From positions 1 through 64,000 of the forward strand of contig NZ_JADKZI010000006.1 in assembly GCF_017811815.1 (NCBI RefSeq): a stretch of DNA of 64,000 bases, read 5' to 3'. Below, piece by piece: positions 58,236-64,000 of the stretch (positions within the stretch are counted from its first letter, which is position 1; each line of letters begins with the position of its first letter). The notes beneath the pieces were generated by a model that was not told where the DNA came from, ran no database searches, and saw nothing but the letters and a program-made list of their open reading frames with translations. Made by a program: the position numbers and the translations under genes. The DNA comes from Flavonifractor sp. AGMB03687 (lineage in GTDB: Bacteria; Bacillota; Clostridia; Oscillospirales; Oscillospiraceae).

Positions 58236-59219
58236 ATGGATATGGACAGGGAAAAAATGCGGGTTTCCTCTTATGTGCTGTTATCCGCTTCTGCTGTAGC
58301 GGGGGCAACCGCCTATGCAGTCACAAGGCTCCTTGCAAAAACGGCTCTTGACCGAGAAGCGCCTAAAGTTGCCCCCGTGATTTCAGGAGCAATGAGTCAG
58401 CTAATTGCTGGCTCCCTTGCAGATGAGGAGATTCTAACCCGGCAGAAAGAGGCAGCCCAAAGATTACGGGAGAAAAATCTGGAAACCGTTGAAACCCGAG
58501 CCCATGATGGAATTGAGCTTGTAGGTCATTGGTACCCATGTGAAAACCCCAAACGGGTTGTGATCGCCATGCACGGCTGGCGTTCTTCCTGGGATATGGG
58601 TTGTGGGCTGATTGCGGATTTTCTGCATGACAATCACTGCTGTGTTCTTTTTGCGGAGCAACGGGGGCAGAACAGCAGCGGAGGCGACTACATGGGGCTG
58701 GGTGTCACAGAACGATTTGACTGCCTGCAATGGATTCGCTGGGCAACAGATGAGCGGGCACTTGACCTCCCAATCTATTTAAGTGGAGTATCCATGGGTG
58801 CGACTACTGTTTTAATGGCAGCGGGGTTGGATCTTCCACGGAACGTTCATGGAATTGTGGCTGACTGTGCCTATACCTCTCCTGATGAGATTGGGAGACA
58901 CATTTCCAACGAAAATCTCCATCTGCCCTATCACCTTCGTCGAAAAATCATGGCTGGTATCTATGAGCAAAAGAACCAGGTCAAGGGTTTTGACTACTCA
59001 ACTCTTGACGCACTAAAGACAAACTCTGTTCCAATTTTGTTTATCCATGGGGCGCAGGATCAATTTGTCCCTGTGGACATGACCTATCAAAATTATATTG
59101 CTTGTGCAGCCCCCAAGCGGTTGTTAATCGTTCCAGGGGCGGGACATGGAGTGAGTTACTTGGTAGAGAAGGAACGATATGAAAATGCAATCAAAGATTT
59201 CTGGGCCGATTTTGACTGA
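58236..59219 (+). CDS. Membrane-anchored alpha/beta hydrolase
   Basis: 327 residues, ATG 58236 with AAAAGGAG upstream. One N-terminal membrane segment (residues 10-30). VVIAMHGWRSSWDMG is the oxyanion region, LSGVSMGATTVLMAA the nucleophile elbow (G-x-S-x-G), ILFIHGAQDQFVP the Asp and GAGHGVSYL the His. It resembles BAAT/YqkD-type serine hydrolases. Position after ohyA suggests an acyl substrate, but this is only context. Confidence 0.85.
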   Translation: MDMDREKMRVSSYVLLSASAVAGATAYAVTRLLAKTALDREAPKVAPVISGAMSQLIAGSLADEEILTRQKEAAQRLREKNLETVETRAHDGIELVGHWYPCENPKRVVIAMHGWRSSWDMGCGLIADFLHDNHCCVLFAEQRGQNSSGGDYMGLGVTERFDCLQWIRWATDERALDLPIYLSGVSMGATTVLMAAGLDLPRNVHGIVADCAYTSPDEIGRHISNENLHLPYHLRRKIMAGIYEQKNQVKGFDYSTLDALKTNSVPILFIHGAQDQFVPVDMTYQNYIACAAPKRLLIVPGAGHGVSYLVEKERYENAIKDFWADFD

Positions 59220-59349
59220 GCAGCTTTATCGTTGAAATGGGCGTGAACAGCAAATAGGTCGGTGGGATATCCTAAATAGCTCCAAGGGATAAAGGAAAAA
59301 GTTAGAATTCATATAGTATGCTACCGACCGCTATGAGGAGTATCTGGAT

Positions 59350-59700
59350 ATGAGCGACGACGAATATTTAGAGCTTCTGGAATCCAAGCGGGAGGAAATT
59401 GTCTCAAGCCTTCTGGCTATGTGCAGAACCAAGCGGCGGAACTTGTTTAAGACCGGCCCTGTCGCTGGTAGTGTTGCGTACCGGTTTTCAGTACACCGCC
59501 TGTGTGACAAGCAAAATACGAACAGCCTTGCCAACCGCTTCGTCAGCGAAGTGATGGAGCAGCTCATAGCGGAAGGCCGGCTGATCACAGCCCATACACG
59601 CCAAGGCGAGGGTGTACGGACCGCAACGGCCCAAGAGTTGGGGGAGCAAAAGCATAAGCCCACAGAGCAGACAGAGGGACAAATGACTATGACCATGTGA
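59350..59700 (+). CDS. Hypothetical protein, possibly 5'-truncated
   Basis: 116 residues from ATG 59350 (GAGGAG 9 bases upstream). The frame is open 12 codons earlier (TDRYEEYLD), so it may be the tail of a longer gene. Helical and charged; residues 35-95 look like a winged-helix (AYRFSVHRLCDKQNTNSLANRFVSEVMEQLIAEGRL). No known family. It starts the accessory-looking stretch at the right of the window; 59,220-59,349 holds no gene. Confidence 0.5.
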   Translation: MSDDEYLELLESKREEIVSSLLAMCRTKRRNLFKTGPVAGSVAYRFSVHRLCDKQNTNSLANRFVSEVMEQLIAEGRLITAHTRQGEGVRTATAQELGEQKHKPTEQTEGQMTMTM

Positions 59701-59713
59701 AGGAGCAAATTCC

Positions 59714-60457
59714 ATGATTTTCGCAACCGGAGATACCCACGGCAACTTCCAGCGGTTTGGGACAAAGCACTTCCCGGAGCAGAAGGAGATGAGCCGCAGC
59801 GACCATGTCATTATCTGCGGCGACTTCGGCGGCGTCTGGGCGGATACCCCCAACGAGCGGTATTGGCTGGACTGGCTGGAGGACAAGCCCTTTACCACAC
59901 TGTTCGTAGACGGCAACCATGAGAACTTCGACAGGCTGAACGCTCTGCCCATTCAGAAATGGCACGGCGGTAAGGTCCATGAGATCCGTCCCCATATCCT
60001 TCACCTGATGCGGGGGCAGGTCTTTGAAATTGAGGGATACACCTTCTTCACCATAGGCGGCGCCGCCTCTCATGATATCTGGGACGGCATTCTTGACCCT
60101 GCAAGTCCTACCTTCGAGGAGGACTACTGGCTGAAACGCCGTACCCGGCAGGTGTTCCGTGTCAAGGGAGTCTCCTGGTGGGAGCAGGAAATGCTGAGCG
60201 AAGATGAGTATGCGGAAGCCGTCCGCAATCTGGAGCGTGTAGGATATGAGGCAGATTACATCATCACCCACTGCGCACCCACCAGCGTCCAGCAGAAGCT
60301 GAACCCGGACTTCACCCCAGATTCCCTCACCGATTTTCTGGAGAAGGTCAAAACAAAAGCGGATTATCACTACTGGCTGTTCGGGCATTACCACGACAAC
60401 AGAGCAGTCGATGAAAAGCACATCCTCCTGTGGGAGCAGATGGTACAGGTCATTTGA
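59714..60457 (+). CDS. Calcineurin-like metallophosphoesterase
   Basis: 247 residues, ATG 59714 with AAGGAG upstream, 13 bases after the previous gene. FATGDTHGNFQRF, ICGDFGGVW, FVDGNHENFDRL, DYIITHCAPTSV and LFGHYHDNR are the five metal-binding motifs in order. Cytoplasmic. Such small phosphoesterases are frequent cargo of phages and ICEs in Clostridia. Substrate unknown. Confidence 0.88.
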   Translation: MIFATGDTHGNFQRFGTKHFPEQKEMSRSDHVIICGDFGGVWADTPNERYWLDWLEDKPFTTLFVDGNHENFDRLNALPIQKWHGGKVHEIRPHILHLMRGQVFEIEGYTFFTIGGAASHDIWDGILDPASPTFEEDYWLKRRTRQVFRVKGVSWWEQEMLSEDEYAEAVRNLERVGYEADYIITHCAPTSVQQKLNPDFTPDSLTDFLEKVKTKADYHYWLFGHYHDNRAVDEKHILLWEQMVQVI

Positions 60458-60551
60458 AAAAGCAGTACAGAGATAAGTGCGGGAATGGTTGCCCGCATTT
60501 ATCTTTGTGCTGCTGCAATATCAGGCGCACAGCGCCGGAAAGGAGAAACGG

Positions 60552-61151
60552 ATGAATATCAGGAAGCCCGTAGATTACAGCGCCATGTTCGTGGCGCTGG
60601 ACACGCTGGTGACGGCAGAACTGCCGCAGATGAAGCTGTACTGCGAGATAGGCCGACTGGTCAGCGACAGACCGGAAAAAGGCGCGGCTGTGGCTGCGGC
60701 GGAGTATTTAAAGCGCCGCTACCCTGAAGCATCCGGCTTCTCTCCCCGCAATGTGCGCCGGATGCGGGACTTTTACAGGCTGTATGAGAGCACTCCACAA
60801 CTTATGGAGCAGGCGCTGCACCTGAACTGGACGCAGAATGTTGTAATCATGGAAGCCGCCCTTTCTATGGAAGAACGGGCATGGTATCTTCAAGTCTGCA
60901 TCGAACATAGCTGGTCAAAGTCTGAATTGCAGCGGCAAATCGACTGCGGCGCTCATCTGGAAGTTCCTCTCGACCAATTTCCCCAAACATGGTATAATGA
61001 CTGTAACGGCGAACAGGAAACGAGGGTATCCCAGAATGACGAAAGTGCTTTTTATCTGCCACGGGAGGATTTCACCGTAACTCCCGAAATGACGATATTT
61101 CGCGGCTTGAGAGCAGGTAACAGCCCGATTTACTACCAATTTACTACTTGA
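60552..61151 (+). CDS. DUF1016 N-terminal domain protein, lacking the nuclease half
   Basis: 199 residues from ATG 60552 with AAGGAG upstream. YCEIGRLVSDRPEKGAAVAAAEYLKRRYPEASGFSPRNVRRMRDFYRLYE followed by LNWTQNVVIMEAALSMEERAWYLQVCIEHSWSKSELQRQI is the DUF1016_N (YhcG N-terminal) pattern. Full YhcG proteins continue into a PDDEXK nuclease domain, which is absent. It may be an N-domain-only member, which exist, or a 3'-truncated gene. Confidence 0.75.
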   Translation: MNIRKPVDYSAMFVALDTLVTAELPQMKLYCEIGRLVSDRPEKGAAVAAAEYLKRRYPEASGFSPRNVRRMRDFYRLYESTPQLMEQALHLNWTQNVVIMEAALSMEERAWYLQVCIEHSWSKSELQRQIDCGAHLEVPLDQFPQTWYNDCNGEQETRVSQNDESAFYLPREDFTVTPEMTIFRGLRAGNSPIYYQFTT

Positions 61152-61742
61152 GTTTGAGCCTCGACACGATACATAAACCTACGCCCCGCAGGGCGTGAGA
61201 GCGCCAGCAATTCGGAGAATTGCGAAAAGCGTACCAAACCTTATTCCCCGCCTTATGCCAGACTCCGGACCAGTACCCCGGTTCTGTTCGTGGCGGGCCA
61301 CCCAGTTACCGTTCCAGCAACACGGCCACCCTCTGAACAACAAAAAAGCGGCCTCGGGCTAGAAAAGTCCGAAAAAACCGCTTGCGTGCCGTCACAGATT
61401 GCAGTACAATACAAACAAGGCGAATAATAAGGGCAGGACGTGGAGAGTTCGCACCTCCCCACGTCCCTATGCAGGAGACGTGACCTCCCACACAGCAAGA
61501 TAACTTGCGCCGATTTCATTATAAAGGGAACGCCCTCGTTTTACAAGGGAAAATCTCTCCGTAATGGGTTTGTGTGCTGATTGATAGGGCTGTGCAGGGA
61601 ATTTACATACCTGCACGGCCTTTTTGTTCGCCCCGCAGATGCAACTGCCCACGGGGGTCGGGACTGTCCCACCCCCACGGGCTGCTCTGCTGGGAGACAA
61701 TCAGCGCACAAATCTATTTTTTATAAAAGGAGAGAATTACCC
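61152..61742. other. Non-coding stretch with two terminator-like hairpins
   Basis: No gene is supported. A hairpin at 61,346-61,383 (AAGCGG/CCGCTT with inner TCGGGCT/AGTCCGA) ends in a T run on the minus strand, although no minus-strand gene is evident. A second at 61,587-61,620 (GGGCTGTGCAGG/CCTGCACGGCC) is followed by TTTTT on the plus strand. They may bound an untranslated RNA. Confidence 0.45.
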
Positions 61743-62948
61743 ATGAAAAGATATAGGTGTTTTCTTGGCGTCCTACTGGCCGCTGTGTTGCTGGTCAGCG
61801 CCATTCCCGCAGCTTATGCCACCGATACCGGTGCGCTCAACGGCGAAAGCGGCAAGTGGGCCGACTTTGACGAGACCGTCTATGACGCTGTCAGTTGGAT
61901 TAGCGATGTGAAGAACAACAAGTTCGATTGGCCGTCCAGCGGAACGGTTCTTCTGAAAGTATCCAGTTCCACCTATACTCTTACAGGCAGCAGCCCCAAC
62001 TGCATCGGCATCACTATCCCTGCGGGTCTGAAAGTAGACATCTACAAGTATTATAAGTCCGCCGGTATGTCCGAGTTCGGCTATGAATTGCTCGGTCACT
62101 TAGATACCACTGATGGCAAGTCTATCACTATCGGCAAGGACACTGGTTCCAACAACAACTCCGGAAGTTCCGGCAGTGTAAACGGCGTCAAGGAAGAGTG
62201 GAGCGAAGTTAAGAATGTCTATGTACCCGGCACTCCGTCCGCCAATTACAGCAATTCCTACACTGATGTTCCCACTACCATGTGGTGCTATCATCCCGTC
62301 ATGACTCTAACCGAGGGCGGTCTGCTCGCAGGCTACGGCAACGGTAAGTTTGGGCCGAATGATACGCTCACCAAAGAGCAGGTTCACATCATTTACACCC
62401 GCATGCTCGGTCAGACTCCCTATCCCAACGGTAATCAGGAAGTCGCTTCCCGTGCTTATGCAGCCATCTGGTTCACTGGACGAGCACTGACAAATAACGG
62501 AACTTTCGTTCTGACCGCCTATGAAACTCAGTTGGCGAAAGACTGCGGCAATCTTCTTTCCCGCGTAGCCAGCAATGGAGTTACCAGCATTGGCAGTATG
62601 CAGAGAGGTGTTTACGACTGTTGGCGTGCTAATCTTGCAGCAGGTAAAAACATCAACTATATCAACTCCATCGACGAACTGCCCGACGCTGCTGAAATCC
62701 GCAAGTGGATTGACACCAACTGGATGGAAATGAAGACCGTTCTGCTCATGACTGGTTCCTACACGAAAGACGAAGTCGCTGCGATGTGTGAAAAGTCCAT
62801 CTGCTGGGCGTACAATCTGGGACTGGTTGGCGGCGTTGATAGCAAGGGTACTTTCGCTCCCAACGCTCCCCTGACCCGTGGTCAGTTGAGCCAGATTTTG
62901 TACAACATGGGCTGGACTTACGACGGTGTCCTCAGTTACAACAAGTAA
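61743..62948 (+). CDS. Secreted SLH-domain surface protein
   Basis: 401 residues from ATG 61743 with AAAAGGAGAG upstream. Residues 1-25 are a Sec signal peptide (FLGVLLAAVLLVSAIPAAYA). A beta-rich domain with Ser/Thr composition follows, then a GSNNNSGSSGS linker near residue 140. SLH-type repeats then appear: YTDVPTTMWCYHPVMTLTEGGLLAGYGNGKFGPNDTLTKEQ and, at the C-terminus, CWAYNLGLVGGVDSKGTFAPNAPLTRGQLSQILYNMGW. SLH domains bind pyruvylated wall polymers. An exposed protein encoded on an accessory element could mediate adhesion. Confidence 0.85.
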   Translation: MKRYRCFLGVLLAAVLLVSAIPAAYATDTGALNGESGKWADFDETVYDAVSWISDVKNNKFDWPSSGTVLLKVSSSTYTLTGSSPNCIGITIPAGLKVDIYKYYKSAGMSEFGYELLGHLDTTDGKSITIGKDTGSNNNSGSSGSVNGVKEEWSEVKNVYVPGTPSANYSNSYTDVPTTMWCYHPVMTLTEGGLLAGYGNGKFGPNDTLTKEQVHIIYTRMLGQTPYPNGNQEVASRAYAAIWFTGRALTNNGTFVLTAYETQLAKDCGNLLSRVASNGVTSIGSMQRGVYDCWRANLAAGKNINYINSIDELPDAAEIRKWIDTNWMEMKTVLLMTGSYTKDEVAAMCEKSICWAYNLGLVGGVDSKGTFAPNAPLTRGQLSQILYNMGWTYDGVLSYNK

Positions 62949-62960
62949 TCCACTCCATCA

Positions 62961-62994
62961 CCCGCCCCGGTCTCCGGGGCGGGTATTTTTTTCG
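62961..62994 (+). terminator. Terminator of the SLH protein gene
   Basis: CCCGCCCCGG-TCT-CCGGGGCGGG is a perfect 10-bp stem followed by TATTTTTTT. Confidence 0.95.
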
Positions 62995-63242
62995 TCATTT
63001 TTTACAAAGTTTTTCCCTGGCGACAGTCAAAGACCACTTTGCACTACCTCGCCGTCCAGTGCACCATCGTCACACCTCCAAAATGGAAATTTTAGGAATT
63101 TTTTGAACGATGCGATAAATCGTACCTTTGGCCAATCGCCATTTTGCGGTGGTATAAATCAGCCTTTTTCTGGGCTTTTTTATGCCCAATTTATAACCTT
63201 AAAAAGTTGCGAAATATTGACGAATAATGATTTTTTCGAAAC

Positions 63243-63271
63243 TTTACATGCGAAAAAGCTTGTGATATGAT
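63243..63271 (+). promoter_or_regulatory. Sigma-70 type promoter
   Basis: TTTACA (63,243-63,248), 17-base spacer, TATGAT (63,266-63,271), 26 bases before the next start. The stretch 62,995-63,242 upstream holds no gene, only a TGGGC/GCCCA hairpin near 63,172. Confidence 0.8.
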
Positions 63272-63296
63272 ACGCAACGAAAGGAGGCGATAAGCC

Positions 63297-63644
63297 GTGA
63301 AAGGTTTATCCAAATTTTTTGACACCGCACGATTCTTGAGCGGAAAGCGTCTGGAGGTCGTTGGTGTCTCCCCGTGGAGCGAATATGAAACCAAAGAAAT
63401 CCTCGGGACGAAAATCAGCACCGTCATTGCGGATGACCAAACAGTCTACCCCACTCGTAGTGGCGAAACCATCAGCAACAAGTATGAGCAGATGGTTGTG
63501 AAGGTACGCAAGCTGGGATTGAACATCCCCATTGGCTCGTCCATCGAGTTAATCAATCCTGTCGGCGTTGTCTATGGTGAATACCATAACCGCCTCTCTC
63601 TGACTGCCGATGATGTCAAAGTCATCGCTGCTGCCAAGGAGTAA
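63297..63644 (+). CDS. Hypothetical protein, possible element-maintenance gene
   Basis: 115 residues from GTG 63297, with AAAGGAGG 8 bases upstream. It has a beta-rich fold in the middle (LEVVGVSPWSEYETKEILGTKISTVIADD, YEQMVVKVRKLGLNIPIGSSIELINPVG), reminiscent of small OB-fold proteins found beside FtsK-like genes on clostridial elements. No family recognised. Starts a transcript with the next gene. Confidence 0.7.
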   Translation: MKGLSKFFDTARFLSGKRLEVVGVSPWSEYETKEILGTKISTVIADDQTVYPTRSGETISNKYEQMVVKVRKLGLNIPIGSSIELINPVGVVYGEYHNRLSLTADDVKVIAAAKE

Positions 63645-63649
63645 CCCCT

Positions 63650-64000
63650 ATGCGTACCTATCACCATGACGCCGCACCGCTGGCCTACGCTCCGCCCGCT
63701 GTAAATCTTCTGTTGCTCGGGCTGTCCGCTCTGGTGCTGGGCGGTGTGCTGGCGCTGGGATTCCATGGGCTGGCCTCCGTCGCCGATGTGCCGATCCTGG
63801 GCGCGGTGGTGCGTGGGATGGGAAAAGTTGCCGCCGTCTCTCTGGGCATCGGTGTCGCCGGGCTGATCGCGGCGGCGGTGGTCCATCGTTTGCAATCTGA
63901 CAGCGCCAAGATCCGGCACAAAGTCCGGCGGGCGCTGTGCCATCCACGCTATGGCAATCCCCTCCGGCTGCGCGAAGGGGAGTTGCTGCCGGGCGTAAAC
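63650..64000 (+). CDS. Membrane protein, N-terminal part (continues past the window)
   Basis: 117 codons from ATG 63650, five bases after the previous stop, open to the edge. Two membrane segments (VNLLLLGLSALVLGGVLALGF and VAAVSLGIGVAGLIAAAVV) are followed by a basic cytoplasmic stretch (KIRHKVRRALCHPRYGNPLRLREGELLPGV). This layout is like the start of FtsK/coupling-type ATPases of mobile elements, but no ATPase motif is yet in view. Confidence 0.7.
   Translation, partial: MRTYHHDAAPLAYAPPAVNLLLLGLSALVLGGVLALGFHGLASVADVPILGAVVRGMGKVAAVSLGIGVAGLIAAAVVHRLQSDSAKIRHKVRRALCHPRYGNPLRLREGELLPGVN

Overview
The window looks like a gut Clostridia chromosome of the Oscillospiraceae or Lachnospiraceae type. 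The ICE genes are of the Tn1549/CTn kind: a MobP-type relaxase, CD1845-like and DUF6809-like small proteins, a PemK-like toxin, an excisionase and a tyrosine integrase. Chromosomal genes are Clostridia-like (DegV pairs, small alarmone synthetase, oleate hydratase, SLH protein) and use AGGAGG ribosome binding sites. No taxonomic marker is present, so this is inference.

Region 1 (1-34,313) is the right-hand part of an integrative conjugative element. It ends in the 3' part of a tRNA-Arg(CCU)-like gene (34,269-34,313), with its integrase just inside. Cargo from left to right: the end of an ABC-F resistance ATPase; relaxase; a compact minus-strand island (14,520 to 2,398); small regulators; a secreted papain-like protein with a lipoprotein; an AT-rich macrolide/ribosome resistance block with a MefA-like efflux pump, a RlmN/Cfr-type radical SAM enzyme and an RlmA/TlrB-type methyltransferase behind an MTAYMRLR leader peptide; a decapitated bacitracin-type ABC/two-component cluster; and a SARP-like regulator under a c-di-GMP-I riboswitch. 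The excisionase, triple-HTH and integrase genes come last.

The most interesting part is 2,398-14,520. One tightly spaced or overlapping gene run encodes a WYL regulator, a papain-like toxin and its candidate immunity protein, two dynamin-like GTPases, and a tail-anchored coiled-coil protein. The last of these appears to have a programmed -1 frameshift on A7 into a hidden 180-codon frame. A HerA/DUF87 ATPase with a large Ser/Thr/Gly-rich insertion follows, then a His-Asn DNA/RNA nuclease toxin and its candidate immunity protein. The two toxins have unrelated C-terminal domains but share an N-terminal module (LDxLKxxLExxF...PD). I read this as a polymorphic-toxin system with its own delivery or membrane-remodelling machinery. 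That function is inference.

Region 2 (34,314-38,000) is an element graveyard: an integrase tail, a PadR-like tail, a 5'-truncated DUF3847 gene beside an oriT-like inverted repeat, a hydrolase fragment, truncated parM and parR. An intact-looking membrane ferredoxin gene lies among them.

Region 3 (38,000-59,200) is mostly ordinary chromosome: small alarmone synthetase, SLOG protein, glgB, and a lipid-flavoured set (patatin, cdsA, two DegV fatty-acid-binding proteins, oleate hydratase, flippase-like protein, two TetR regulators), with metK, an MscS-like channel, a radical SAM/SPASM protein and DUF308 proteins. A P-type ATPase has lost its nucleotide-binding part by an in-frame deletion.

Region 4 (59,300-64,000) again looks accessory: metallophosphoesterase, DUF1016-N fragment, SLH surface protein and the start of a membrane protein running off the window.
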